Positions 1 to 6,376 of a stretch of 45,764 bases of DNA are shown here, in pieces. The stretch is from an uncultured Clostridia bacterium (GTDB lineage Bacteria > Bacillota > Clostridia > Christensenellales > Borkfalkiaceae): NCBI GenBank assembly GCA_947631195.1, contig CANRKK010000015.1, positions 1 through 45,764 of the forward strand. The letters are read 5' to 3'. The first letter of the stretch is position 1. Each line of letters opens with the position of its first letter. The position numbers and the translations under genes were made by a program. The notes under the pieces are model-generated. The model worked only from the letters and a program-made list of their open reading frames with translations, did no database searches and was not told where the DNA came from.

Positions 1-252
1 TTCCATTCCGTCCATATGCTTGCCAAGGTAATTCAGCGCGTCAAGGCTCACCTCGCTGTCAACGAGCATTGACAGTTTCGAGGGTTCGATTTCAAGCACC
101 GTTGCCATAGGCGAAAGATGCTCCTTATCCATACCGAGTTCGCCGAGTTTGTCGGAAAGTTCCGTTTCTAAACAGGGAAAGACGATCTCTTGTGCACGCA
201 TTATCCCTTCGGAAAAACGCTGCGGGCCATTCTGAATTGTTGCTTTAATCAT
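1..252 (-). CDS. ArdA-like antirestriction protein, partial (N-terminal 84 residues)
   Basis: An open frame starts at the ATG at 252 with GGAGGT seven bases upstream and runs off the left edge. The product begins MIKATIQNG and contains SLDALNYLGKHMDGM, which resembles the 'LDELNYLAKRLD' stretch of Clostridial ArdA-family antirestriction proteins. ArdA proteins mimic DNA and inhibit type I restriction enzymes. They are typical of conjugative elements. The gene lies on the far side of the candidate attachment site, so it belongs to the host chromosome or to another mobile element next to the phage. Family assignment rests on remembered resemblance and only part of the gene is visible. Confidence 0.5.
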   Translation of the reverse strand, partial: MIKATIQNGPQRFSEGIMRAQEIVFPCLETELSDKLGELGMDKEHLSPMATVLEIEPSKLSMLVDSEVSLDALNYLGKHMDGME

Positions 253-326
253 TGTGTACCTCCGAATTATATATTCAAGCTCCGAAGAGCCTGTTCTAGC
301 GGGTTCTGCCGAATTACTCGGAAAAC

Positions 327-378
327 AAAAAAACGCCTGTGAGTAACTTCTCGACTAGGAGGAGTCGCCCACAGGCGC
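327..378 (-). terminator. Intrinsic terminator, minus strand
   Basis: CACAGGCG (370-377 region) pairs with CGCCTGTG (334-341), and on the minus strand the stem is followed by seven T residues and further T-rich sequence. It would end transcription coming leftward through the tRNA/tmRNA end at 552-579, before the ArdA-like gene. Confidence 0.7.
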
Positions 379-422
379 TTTGTGTACATTGTACAAAATT
401 CTGTTGAAAAATTTTGCAGGGT

Positions 423-447
423 AGGGGTTCGAGTCCACTTTTCACCC
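423..447 (+). other. tRNA 3'-end-like relic (T-arm and acceptor strand)
   Basis: The sequence contains GGGGTTCGAGTCC, a T-loop of TTCGAGT inside a five-base stem with one mismatch, then an acceptor-like TTTCACC. There is no CCA and no complete tRNA upstream. It points the opposite way from the 552-579 tRNA end. It may be a leftover attachment site of a neighbouring element, or chance resemblance. Confidence 0.3.
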
Positions 448-490
448 GAAAATATCTGTGGACCGCGAATCCTGTTTTCCGCAAGATTTA

Positions 491-539
491 TGCCCACAAA
501 TGGCTTTGTACAGCCGTTTGTGGGCATAATATCTTTTTT
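491..539 (+). terminator. Strong 15-bp hairpin followed by a T-run
   Basis: TGCCCACAAATGGCT (491-505) pairs with AGCCGTTTGTGGGCA (512-526) with one G-T pair, around the loop TTGTAC. A run of T follows at 534-539 on the plus strand, seven bases after the stem, so terminator strength is uncertain. It lies between the two tRNA-end-like sequences at the left junction. Confidence 0.5.
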
Positions 540-551
540 GTCAACGTTAGT

Positions 552-579
552 TGGTGGAGCCGAGGGGAATTGAACCCGT
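552..579 (-). other. tRNA or tmRNA 3' end; candidate left attachment site (attL)
   Basis: On the minus strand the sequence reads as a T-loop TTCAATT, its 3' stem strand CCCCT, an acceptor strand CGGCTCC, A, and CCA. The 5' T-stem strand has one mismatch and no tRNA body lies upstream (toward higher coordinates), where phage DNA begins. This is what is expected at the junction that keeps only the duplicated 3' end of the target gene. CGGCTCCA-CCA would fit a tmRNA acceptor (5' GGGGCYG) or a tRNA beginning GGAGCCG. The integrase gene ends 35 bp away, which is the usual arrangement. The right junction, outside this window, should carry the intact gene. Confidence 0.6.
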
Positions 580-613
580 TTGATATATTGAAAAATCGCT
601 TTTCCAAAAGCAT

Positions 614-1657
614 TTATGAATTTCCGTGTTGCATTTTGTGTTGCATAAACGCTGTATCTTGCTTTCGGATTATCTCTGCAAATTCAGCCATTGCCGACGG
701 AAAAACGTGCTGATAAACTTTTTCAATCATATCGAGCGAATTGTGCCCCATTAACTCTGCAATGTATTTTTGGGGTATTCCCAGCAACAAACACCGGCTT
801 GCAAAATGGTGCCGAAGTGCGTGGAAATTACACTTTAAGTCAATCCCATGACTCGCTCGAAATTTTCCCCATGTCGATGATATATCGGTTGGTGTCATGG
901 GGCAAACTCGCTCGCCGTCTGTTTTTTCGACCAGAAAGTCGTAAATCTCGCGACTTATCGGAATACTTCGGAAGCCTGAGAAGGATTTCGGTTTTTTTAG
1001 GACTACGCCGCTGCTTCCTTCGACTCGCGCTTGCCTGATCTCAATGTGATCTTCGAAAACGCAGCTCATTTCAAGCCCGCTGATTTCTGAGGCTCTCAAT
1101 CCGCACTGTGTAGCAAGAATAAATGGAACTTCTATCCTTGTCCCCGATACAAGAATCAGAATATCGGTTATCTCTCGTTCATCCGGAACATATATATCAT
1201 ATTTTTCTTTTTGTGGGAGTGTAGTTCCGAGCATTATATCGGGTCTTTCTGCCTTAAGAACCGTTGAAATTAATCCATGTGCGTTGCGGCAAGTTTTCGG
1301 AGAATACTCCTTTGCAAAATCGTTAAAAGCGGTTTGGATAGTCTCGGCATTTAGAGCTTTGATTTTTGTTGAAAACAATTTCGGAAGGTAATTCCGCAAA
1401 ATCACATAATATCCACGCACGGTTGACGGCGAAAGGATATTCTCCTTTGATTTGATATACCGTTCTGTCGCCTCTCGGAGCGACAATTCCGAGCGGTTTA
1501 CCTCAATGTGGAGCTGATTATACTGCGCTGCGAGGAATTCAGCCTCTTTTTTTGTGTCTGCCGTAAATGAGCGATATTTTCGCTTGTCGTTCTCGTCCTT
1601 TCCGACAAACAGCAGCACACGCCATTTACCGGACGGGAGCTTTTTTGCAGATGCCAT
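614..1657 (-). CDS. int: Phage integrase, tyrosine recombinase
   Basis: The 347-residue product has an arm-binding N-terminus (about 1-50), a SAM-like core-binding domain (about 57-150) and a catalytic domain. The catalytic set is visible: R188 in TQCGLRASE, lysines 221-224, H279 and R282 in FHALRHH, H305 in MGHNS and the nucleophile Y315 in EKVYQHV. It integrates and, with an excisionase, excises the phage at the adjacent tRNA/tmRNA end. The ATG at 1657 is preceded by AGGTGA. A palindromic repeat (1676-1695) lies just upstream, between this gene and hicB, and may control it. It is the last gene of the leftward lysogeny arm. Confidence 0.96.
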   Translation of the reverse strand: MASAKKLPSGKWRVLLFVGKDENDKRKYRSFTADTKKEAEFLAAQYNQLHIEVNRSELSLREATERYIKSKENILSPSTVRGYYVILRNYLPKLFSTKIKALNAETIQTAFNDFAKEYSPKTCRNAHGLISTVLKAERPDIMLGTTLPQKEKYDIYVPDEREITDILILVSGTRIEVPFILATQCGLRASEISGLEMSCVFEDHIEIRQARVEGSSGVVLKKPKSFSGFRSIPISREIYDFLVEKTDGERVCPMTPTDISSTWGKFRASHGIDLKCNFHALRHHFASRCLLLGIPQKYIAELMGHNSLDMIEKVYQHVFPSAMAEFAEIIRKQDTAFMQHKMQHGNS

Positions 1658-1675
1658 AGTTCACCTCAAATGAGA

Positions 1676-1695
1676 TTTTGCAGTCGATTGCAAAT
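1676..1695. repeat. Dispersed palindrome, site A (hicB-int border)
   Basis: TTTTGCAGTCGATTGCAAAT is a near-perfect dyad (TTTGCA...TGCAAA around a central CG). It sits directly after the hicB stop and about 20 bp before the int start. It is one of six related sites in the window (1676, 2184, 2709, 9675, 13476, 25184). A central CpG dyad of this kind resembles LacI-family operators, but no such regulator is seen here. Confidence 0.6.
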
Positions 1696-1905
1696 TTATG
1701 CAAAAGCAAGCCTTCCCCTCGGTTCGGGGATATCCCTACCGAGAGCCTTTGCGGTTTCGATCCATTCGCCAATTATAGTATCGGCGTTTTTAAGCGCCTC
1801 GTCCATTGTTGCGCCGTCTGCCATGCAGCCTGCGAGTTCGGGGACCTCTGCAATATATCGCTCGTCCTCGCTGCTCCAATAGATGATAATTTCGTATTTG
1901 TACAT
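1696..1905 (-). CDS. hicB: HicB-family antitoxin
   Basis: The 69-residue product has the HicB fold signature: a short beta strand YEIIIYWSSED, the YIAEVPELAGCMADG motif and a helix with EALKNADTIIGEWIETA. It has no C-terminal DNA-binding extension, unlike the second HicB at 21735. It neutralises the HicA ribonuclease encoded immediately upstream. The TAA of hicA and the ATG here overlap as TAATG, with GGAGGTGA placed eight bases before the ATG, so the two are translationally coupled. The pair lies in the lysogeny arm and may be expressed from the prophage for stability or against other phages. Confidence 0.85.
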   Translation of the reverse strand: MYKYEIIIYWSSEDERYIAEVPELAGCMADGATMDEALKNADTIIGEWIETAKALGRDIPEPRGRLAFA

Positions 1906-2159
1906 TACAGTTCACCTCCGAGTTTGTACTTAAGAATAATATGCCGCACCTGCTTAACTTGATACGGCTTTGCCTTATCACCGAGCGGCTGAATGTTGAT
2001 GATTTCTTCCATCTGTGGATTAGTATAAATAAAGTGGTCGCCTTTTATTCTGACCGAAAAGCCGAGAAGTTCAAGGAGTTTCTGGAGCTCGGCAAATCTT
2101 ATCGAGCTGTCCTGCGTCCCCGAAAGAACGCGCATAAGAAGTTTTCTATTTTGTCCCAT
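1905..2159 (-). CDS. hicA: HicA-family mRNA interferase toxin
   Basis: From the ATG at 2159 the protein is 84 residues (MGQNRKLLMRVLSG...). It carries the HicA double-stranded-RNA-binding-like core, with the catalytic histidine in GFSVRIKGDHFIYTN and a closing KPYQVKQVRHIILKY. HicA cleaves mRNA when HicB is lacking. An in-frame upstream start exists at 2207 but lacks a ribosome site and overlaps the palindrome at 2184-2203, so 2159, with GAGAAA upstream, is preferred. The toxin-first order hicA-hicB is the common one. Confidence 0.85.
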   Translation of the reverse strand: MGQNRKLLMRVLSGTQDSSIRFAELQKLLELLGFSVRIKGDHFIYTNPQMEEIINIQPLGDKAKPYQVKQVRHIILKYKLGGEL

Positions 2160-2183
2160 AAGTTTCTCATTTCTAATAATTAG

Positions 2184-2203
2184 TTTTGCAATTGAGTGCA
2201 AAA
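2184..2203. repeat. Dispersed palindrome, site B (upstream of hicAB)
   Basis: TTTTGCAATTGAGTGCAAAA has seven-base perfect arms (TTTTGCA/TGCAAAA). It lies between the stop of the membrane-protein gene (2211) and the hicA start (2159), where an operator or module border would be expected. Confidence 0.6.
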
Positions 2204-2210
2204 CCACATT

Positions 2211-2691
2211 TTATTTGATTGTTGTGCTTATCTCATTGGTTTCCACCAAACTGTCATTAAAAGTATGACCTCTTTTTTGTTCAATTTTCTCTATGATTTC
2301 AAGAACCATAGTGCAGAAATTTAAACGATTAATCCCATCATCGCTAATATTGGTTGATATGATTAATAGAATAAAAAATACAACAATGTTTAAGATGACT
2401 GATTTAATCGAAAAGTTAAAAAAAACATTATATATAGAAATACATATTGCTACCCAGATAGGTAAATAACTTGAAATCGCCTTATCTGATCGTGTTGATT
2501 TAGCTTTAATATTTTCATGCAGAAAATCCAAATCTTCCTCAGAATATGTAGAAAATTCCGTAAATAAAAGACGTTTCATTTCGGCAATAGATTTATACTT
2601 GCTCTTTATTAGATGATCGGATGAGATAAGAATACTGTTTAACCTCTGCTTTAAAGTCCTATTTGTTTGTTAGTCTAACAATTGAATTCAT
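2211..2691 (-). CDS. Small two-helix membrane protein, reading frame interrupted near 2661
   Basis: The main open frame (2211-2579, 122 residues) has two adjacent hydrophobic segments (IWVAICISIYNVFF and SVILNIVVFFILLII), flanked by charged helices, and ends in a soluble tail. Its ATG at 2579 has no ribosome site. Upstream, an ATG at 2691 has AGGAG at the right distance but reads only ten residues before TAG at 2661. The coding sequence then continues in the +1 frame without a stop from 2660 through 2579 (RTLKQRLNSILISSDH...), giving a plausible protein of about 159 residues. One base too many, or a +1 shift at AAA-TAG-G, explains this. I do not recognise the family. The neighbours are HicAB and a SWIM protein in the lysogeny arm. 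Confidence 0.6.
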
Positions 2692-2708
2692 TGACTTTCT
2701 CCTTTCTG

Positions 2709-2728
2709 TTTTGCAATCAACTGCAAAA
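2709..2728. repeat. Dispersed palindrome, site C (SWIM gene / membrane gene border)
   Basis: TTTTGCAATCAACTGCAAAA has perfect seven-base arms. It starts two bases beyond the stop of the SWIM gene (2730) and lies 18 bp upstream of the well-placed ATG at 2691. Confidence 0.6.
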
Positions 2729-2729
2729 A

Positions 2730-3911
2730 TTATGTAAATAATTGGTGCTTAAAATCGTTAAGAGTATCAGATGTAAATGCCACTAAAAGTCGCGTTTCGA
2801 ATTTGAACTCAGCCATATTTTCAAAAAACAATTCCTCAAGTTCCGGTGCGTATTCGCTGACCGAAAAATATATAAACCTTTCGCTCAGAGCGGATTGTAC
2901 GCTTTCACTTTGCAAATATGCATTACGCCAGATTTGGAGTTTATCGTTTTTGTTTTGAGCATTATTATCGATTTCCGCAGGAGTAATTGTCAAAGAATGT
3001 TGCGAATAGAATTTGCTTGCAGATTTTACGAGTATAATTTCACTGCCAAACAGTTTGCTTGCAAGCTCCGTACCTGTGTGTAAATTAAAAGCAACGCAGT
3101 CACTAACTATAGAATAAATTTGTTTTGAATAAATGCAAAGGCAGTCTTCAACACCACGTTTTTTACTGAAAAAATAGTCAAGGAGTTCATTAAAAGCGTC
3201 CCTTTTTTCATCATCTAAATTGCGGTAGTATTCTGCAAGATAATCATACCGTTCTTGGTTAAAAAATATAGATTTTTTTGAGTAAAAAATCTGCCCGTTT
3301 TCAAGATTTTTCCGATACGCACATTGCTTATAATATTCGTCTGTTTGAATACATTTACCAGCCTGCGAACATTCTCTGTACTTTGAACAGCACCCCAGCA
3401 CACTTGATGAATTTTGATCCGATTCGTAGTTTTGTTTTCCTTCTTGTTTTTCAGTTTCGGGAAGCAAAACGAGTTGCTCACATTCCGATTTGTCTGTATG
3501 GCATTTTGTTGATTCTGCTTCTTCGTAATCCAACGCCGAGATAATTTTCAAATAAGAATCAGCCGATATTATGCCGTCGTTGAACATTTTTTCGTATTTT
3601 TCCTTTTCGCTTTTAAAATCAAATAATTTTGCGGCTTCTTGATTGTACGACGGAAAAGAGATGTATCCCATTTTTAAAGCCATATAAAAAATATGCTTGC
3701 AAGGCTTTTTATTCATGGCATAATCCATGCAAGTGCACGAATTCAGCGTAACAGTATATGGTGTTGTTCCAGAACCTTGTATAAGATAAACATCGTCGCT
3801 TTTAATTGTGACGTTTTTGGCTTTTATTTTTTGTGCAGCCCCCATACGCTTTATTTGCTCTGTTCCTGTAAGTTCGGCTTCGTTCCATTTGCCAAAAGGT
3901 CTGATATTCAT
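2730..3911 (-). CDS. SWIM zinc-finger protein of mobile elements
   Basis: The 393-residue product has a SWIM zinc motif near residues 59-73 (C-T-C-M-D-Y-A...P-C-K-H), which binds zinc and is linked to DNA or protein contacts. A second cysteine cluster lies in mid-protein (CCSKYRECSQAGKC...QCAYRKNLENG), similar to Clostridial phage and ICE proteins that pair these two clusters. The C-terminal third is less distinctive. The ATG at 3911 follows GAGGTGA. It is the first gene of the leftward arm and probably reads from a promoter in the palindromic region at 3938-3978. The molecular role is unknown. Confidence 0.7.
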   Translation of the reverse strand: MNIRPFGKWNEAELTGTEQIKRMGAAQKIKAKNVTIKSDDVYLIQGSGTTPYTVTLNSCTCMDYAMNKKPCKHIFYMALKMGYISFPSYNQEAAKLFDFKSEKEKYEKMFNDGIISADSYLKIISALDYEEAESTKCHTDKSECEQLVLLPETEKQEGKQNYESDQNSSSVLGCCSKYRECSQAGKCIQTDEYYKQCAYRKNLENGQIFYSKKSIFFNQERYDYLAEYYRNLDDEKRDAFNELLDYFFSKKRGVEDCLCIYSKQIYSIVSDCVAFNLHTGTELASKLFGSEIILVKSASKFYSQHSLTITPAEIDNNAQNKNDKLQIWRNAYLQSESVQSALSERFIYFSVSEYAPELEELFFENMAEFKFETRLLVAFTSDTLNDFKHQLFT

Positions 3912-3937
3912 TTGATTTCACCTCAAATAAGTTTTTA

Positions 3938-3978
3938 TTTTTCGTTCTGTATACAAACGAAAAAATTTGTGATATAAT
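3938..3978. promoter_or_regulatory. Palindrome in a divergent promoter region
   Basis: TTTTTCGTT (3938-3946) and AACGAAAAA (3956-3964) form a perfect inverted repeat around TGTATACA, itself a palindrome. TATAAT at 3973-3978 is a good -10 for the plus-strand small gene at 4026. TATACA inside the repeat could serve the leftward SWIM operon. A regulator binding here would control both directions. Confidence 0.45.
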
Positions 3979-4025
3979 TAAGAAAGCACCGCCGGCCAGT
4001 GACTTAATCGAAAGGAGCGTTTGCG

Positions 4026-4166
4026 ATGGAAAGCAACGATAAGGGGAGCAGTATGCCCGAAATGTTCTCGGATACCACGATTTGTGCGGTTGAGATGTTT
4101 GAGCGTCTGCAGCCGGAAGTACAGCAGGAATTGTTGAACCAGATAAAAGAACTTGTTAACAAATGA
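4026..4166 (+). CDS. Small acidic protein, 46 residues, unknown
   Basis: The ATG at 4026 has AAAGGAG upstream and the frame reads MESNDKGSSMPEMFSD... to TGA at 4166. The second half is a predicted amphipathic helix (FERLQPEVQQELLNQIKELVNK). It has its own promoter (TATAAT 3973) and is followed directly by a terminator, so it is a monocistronic unit between the lysogeny arm and the repressor. It could be a small regulator or anti-repressor, but this is only position-based inference. No family is recognised. Confidence 0.55.
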   Translation: MESNDKGSSMPEMFSDTTICAVEMFERLQPEVQQELLNQIKELVNK

Positions 4167-4175
4167 TTTGTTTTG

Positions 4176-4210
4176 AGCCCTACCGCGTAAGTGATAGGGC
4201 TTTTATTTTG
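4176..4210 (+). terminator. Intrinsic terminator after the 46-residue gene
   Basis: AGCCCTA (4176-4182) pairs with TAGGGCT (4195-4201), followed by TTTATTTTG. It separates this unit from the convergent end of the repressor gene at 4203 and may act in both directions. Confidence 0.75.
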
Positions 4211-4583
4211 GATCTGATAATATTCCTTTTATTTGAGCGATAAGCATTTTTTGCTGTTCTTCGGATAAACGGTTAAAAAGTTGAACAAACTCCGCGCTCC
4301 TCTGCTCCTGCCCATCCGTGTTAGATTCTACGCTTCTTCTTTCCATTGGCACGTCGTATCCCATAAGCCACGCCTCGGAAACATCGAGTGCCAGTCCCAG
4401 TACGGTCAATTTGTGTTGGCCGGGTTCGTTTTTCCCGTTTACATATTCGCTTAACGCATTCTTTTTTATCTGTACGCCGTACTGCTTACAGTACGGTTGG
4501 CATTTTTCTAAAATGTCAACCTGCCGCAAGTGCCTTGATTCCATCAGCGATTTGAGTCTTTCAGACGTGCTTGAAATTTTCAT
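4203..4583 (-). CDS. CI-like phage repressor, HTH (XRE family)
   Basis: The 126-residue product has an N-terminal HTH domain (about 5-75) ending in the typical 'LGLALDVSEAWLMGYDVPMERR' pattern. It also has a short C-terminal tail (about 95-126) that is probably a dimerisation helix. There is no S24 peptidase domain, so RecA-driven self-cleavage is not expected and induction must use another route. The ATG at 4583 follows GGAGGAGA. Its promoter overlaps an operator palindrome (4617-4634), implying autoregulation, and it lies back-to-back with the Cro-like gene at 4758. This is the classic lysogeny switch layout. Confidence 0.85.
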   Translation of the reverse strand: MKISSTSERLKSLMESRHLRQVDILEKCQPYCKQYGVQIKKNALSEYVNGKNEPGQHKLTVLGLALDVSEAWLMGYDVPMERRSVESNTDGQEQRSAEFVQLFNRLSEEQQKMLIAQIKGILSDPK

Positions 4584-4604
4584 ACTATCTCCTCCAACAA
4601 TAAT

Positions 4605-4634
4605 ATTATATCACATCTTGAACAAAAGTTCAAG
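4605..4634 (-). promoter_or_regulatory. Repressor promoter with overlapping operator
   Basis: On the minus strand TTGAAC (4633-4628) and TATAAT (4610-4605) are separated by 17 bases. The -35 box lies inside the perfect dyad CTTGAAC-AAAA-GTTCAAG (4617-4634), so a bound repressor would cover its own promoter. Confidence 0.7.
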
Positions 4635-4675
4635 AGCTTTTTGAAAAAAAGTTCAAAAAAAAAGAAAAAAAGTAC

Positions 4676-4704
4676 TTGACAAATCGAACTTCGTGTGGTA
4701 ATAT
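4676..4704 (+). promoter_or_regulatory. Rightward early promoter
   Basis: TTGACA (4676-4681) and TAATAT (4699-4704) have an ideal 17-base spacer. GTTCRA half-sites surround it (about 4651, 4684 and 4719-4735), matching the half-sites of the operator at 4617, so repressor binding here would shut off the early genes. Confidence 0.75.
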
Positions 4705-4757
4705 AAAAATAAGTAAAAAGTTCAACGCTGTCGAACGTGGGAAAGGAGGTGTTTTTT

Positions 4758-4976
4758 ATGCCTTACAATTACAGCAAACTTTCTGGGCGCATTGTGGAAG
4801 TGTGCGGGTCCCGTGCTGGATTCGCGCAAAAGATGCATCTTTCAGAGAGGAGTATTTCGCTCAAAATGAGCGGTAAGATTGCGTGGACGCAAAAGGATAT
4901 TTCACAGGCTTGTACGGTTTTAAGTATTGAGGCTTCAGAAATACCGGATTATTTTTTTGCACTGAAAGTTCGATGA
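4758..4976 (+). CDS. Cro-like small HTH protein
   Basis: The 72-residue product (MPYNYSKLSGRIVEVCGSRAGFAQKMHLSERSISLKMSG...) is a single HTH domain of the kind found first in the rightward operon of Clostridial phages. GFAQKMHLSERSISLKMSG is the helix-turn-helix. GGAGGT lies just before the ATG at 4758. It lies under the early promoter and opposite the CI-like repressor, so a Cro-type role in favouring lytic growth is inferred. Confidence 0.8.
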   Translation: MPYNYSKLSGRIVEVCGSRAGFAQKMHLSERSISLKMSGKIAWTQKDISQACTVLSIEASEIPDYFFALKVR

Positions 4977-4984
4977 AATCGAAC
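4968..4984. promoter_or_regulatory. Operator-like dyad after the Cro-like gene
   Basis: GTTCGAT-GAA-ATCGAAC is a perfect 7-bp inverted repeat using the same GTTCRA half-site as the switch region. It overlaps the end of the Cro-like gene and lies upstream of the next HTH gene, so it may be an additional repressor site. Confidence 0.45.
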
Positions 4985-5012
4985 ATTTTATAACAGCGAG
5001 GAGGTGTGCCAC

Positions 5013-5291
5013 ATGGATGAAAGCCAAAGGGAACGAATCCGAGAAGCCCTTGCGGATTTTGTCAACAAAACATTTAGGACTGAAGGAGGTAACAAAACGG
5101 GCTACATAGAGCTTTTAGCGGAAATCGACAAGCAGAAACGGCTGCAGAATTTGAAGAACCGCGACCTTGCGTCTATGATAGGGTTTTCGGAAAATACTAT
5201 AAATTGCTTTATGACCGGAAACCGTTGGAGTAAAGCAGTTGCGGAGAAACTTTGCGAGGCGTTAAAACTCCCCGCAGAACTCGCGAGTTGA
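5013..5291 (+). CDS. HTH (XRE-type) regulator
   Basis: Starting at the ATG at 5013, with GAGGAGG upstream, the product is 92 residues. The C-terminal half is a lambda-repressor-like HTH (NLKNRDLASMIGFSENTINCFMTGNRWSKAVAEKLCEALKLP). The N-terminal helix DESQRERIREALADFVNKTF may aid dimerisation. It is the second gene of the early operon. A transcription regulator role follows from the fold; its target is unknown. Confidence 0.7.
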   Translation: MDESQRERIREALADFVNKTFRTEGGNKTGYIELLAEIDKQKRLQNLKNRDLASMIGFSENTINCFMTGNRWSKAVAEKLCEALKLPAELAS

Positions 5292-5325
5292 ACACTTCGC
5301 TTAAAAATCAAGAAAGGAAAAGAAT

Positions 5326-5598
5326 ATGCCAAAAGTAACATTATCGCCGCTGACGAGGGCGGCAGAAACCGTTCAGCGGAATATTGAGTCGCGCGGCGCG
5401 ATTTTCGGGCTGCGGACACAGCGGGAATTCGCAAAGCGGTTTAATATGCCGGTTGCTACCTATAACGGCAAGAAAACAAACCCGCGGACGTGGACGCTTG
5501 AGCAGCTCACCGTTGTTGCACAAGCGTTAAAAGTTTCGCTTTCGTGGCTGATGACTGACCACAGCGGAGAAATCAAGGACGAAAGGGGCGCGGTATGA
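5326..5598 (+). CDS. HTH (XRE-type) phage regulator
   Basis: The 90-residue product has a central HTH (GLRTQREFAKRFNMPVATYNGKK...WTLEQLTVVAQALKVSLSWLMTD) ending in the 'LSWLM' pattern common in phage regulators. AAGGAAAAG precedes the ATG at 5326. It overlaps the next small gene as GTATGA. Together with the Cro-like protein and 5013-5291 this makes three small HTH proteins in a row, so early control appears layered. Confidence 0.7.
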   Translation: MPKVTLSPLTRAAETVQRNIESRGAIFGLRTQREFAKRFNMPVATYNGKKTNPRTWTLEQLTVVAQALKVSLSWLMTDHSGEIKDERGAV

Positions 5599-5690
5599 AA
5601 CGGAACGTTATTGAGTGCGGAGTTTCCGTGCTTAAAATCCTCTTGAAAATTGCGGTGATTATCGCCGTTGTGAAAATCATCGTATCATAG
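5595..5690 (+). CDS. 31-residue single-helix membrane peptide
   Basis: The ATG at 5595 overlaps the preceding stop (ATGA), and the frame reads MKRNVIECGVSVLKILLKIA... to TAG at 5690. Residues 10-30 form one hydrophobic helix (VLKILLKIAVIIAVVKIIV). Tight coupling to the upstream gene supports translation. Function is unknown; such peptides are often membrane effectors, but that is only a guess. Confidence 0.5.
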   Translation: MKRNVIECGVSVLKILLKIAVIIAVVKIIVS

Positions 5691-5719
5691 ACAATCTTTA
5701 CGGCGAGAAAGGAAAGGAC

Positions 5720-5959
5720 ATGAAAAACATAACGGTTTATTTCACGGTGAATCTGCACGGCAAGGAAAGCGTGAAGGGCATTGGCTTGGCGGTGAACGAA
5801 GATGTGTTGAAAGATATTCTCACAAAAAAGAGGGGAGCCGGAATCGTTCTTTATTCAATTCTCCGCGAGCGTTGCAGATTGATGGGATATGACTTCGGCG
5901 ATATAACCGAGATTAAAGAGGGAGAAAAACGCCTGTACCGCAAGGAGGAAGTACAATGA
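5720..5959 (+). CDS. Hypothetical early protein, 79 residues
   Basis: AAAGGAAAGGAC precedes the ATG at 5720. The product is a small soluble alpha/beta protein (MKNITVYFTVNLHGKESVKG...), with no motif I recognise. It ends by overlapping the next gene (ATGA type overlap at 5956), so it is part of the early operon. Confidence 0.6.
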   Translation: MKNITVYFTVNLHGKESVKGIGLAVNEDVLKDILTKKRGAGIVLYSILRERCRLMGYDFGDITEIKEGEKRLYRKEEVQ

Positions 5960-6147
5960 AGAATTTTTGCAGAATAATCAAAGTTGCCGCCGTGATTATC
6001 GGGGTGCTGCTTATCCTCGGTGCGGTCGGGAACGGCGATTTTTACGGGTATTTTACAGCGTCTGACGGTATACATATCCTTTTGGGATTTGCGCTGGTAG
6101 CCTTTTTCACAATCGCGCGGATTGTTGCGGAAAGCAAGGAAGAGTGA
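5956..6147 (+). CDS. Small membrane protein, two helices
   Basis: The 63-residue product has two hydrophobic segments: VAAVIIGVLLILGAVG (about 10-25) and IHILLGFALVAFFTIARIV (about 39-57). AGGAGG precedes the ATG. It overlaps the upstream gene. No family is recognised. Confidence 0.6.
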   Translation: MKNFCRIIKVAAVIIGVLLILGAVGNGDFYGYFTASDGIHILLGFALVAFFTIARIVAESKEE

Positions 6148-6155
6148 GGTACAGT

Positions 6156-6371
6156 ATGATAAAGATAATTAGACAAGCGCATAAACACAAGAAGATCAAA
6201 CGCTTTAAGTGCGAAAATTGCGGTTGCGTATTTAAAGCAGATGAGGACGAGTATCGTGAAGATTATTTTTTCTTTACTTTTTTGGGATATTTATGTGATT
6301 GTCCTAAATGCGGCGAAGATGTGTTTAGAAAACATCAAAAGTGGGACGATTGGAAGTCATCATGGAGGTGA
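6156..6371 (+). CDS. Zinc-ribbon protein
   Basis: The ATG at 6156 has GAGG seven bases upstream (an in-frame GTG at 6144 is less likely). The 71-residue product has two CxxC pairs: CENCG near residue 22 and CDCPKCGED near residue 50. They are predicted to bind one zinc ion. A basic N-terminus (QAHKHKKIKRFK) could contact nucleic acid. The function is unknown, but it is one of many CxxC proteins in this early operon. Confidence 0.65.
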   Translation: MIKIIRQAHKHKKIKRFKCENCGCVFKADEDEYREDYFFFTFLGYLCDCPKCGEDVFRKHQKWDDWKSSWR

Positions 6372-6376
6372 GCAAA

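Noticed and set aside
267-527. Minus-strand 86-codon open frame over the left junction
   Set aside because: It is made of two terminator-type hairpins and the tRNA-end region, has no ribosome site and an unlikely composition.
382-713. Two overlapping plus-strand open frames across the attachment region and the integrase end
   Set aside because: They cross hairpins, the tRNA end and the well-supported antisense int gene, with no ribosome site.
6241-6376. Extension of the MazG-like gene upstream to 6241
   Set aside because: It overlaps the zinc-ribbon gene in another frame, has no ribosome site, and the added residues are hydrophobic nonsense unlike the rest.
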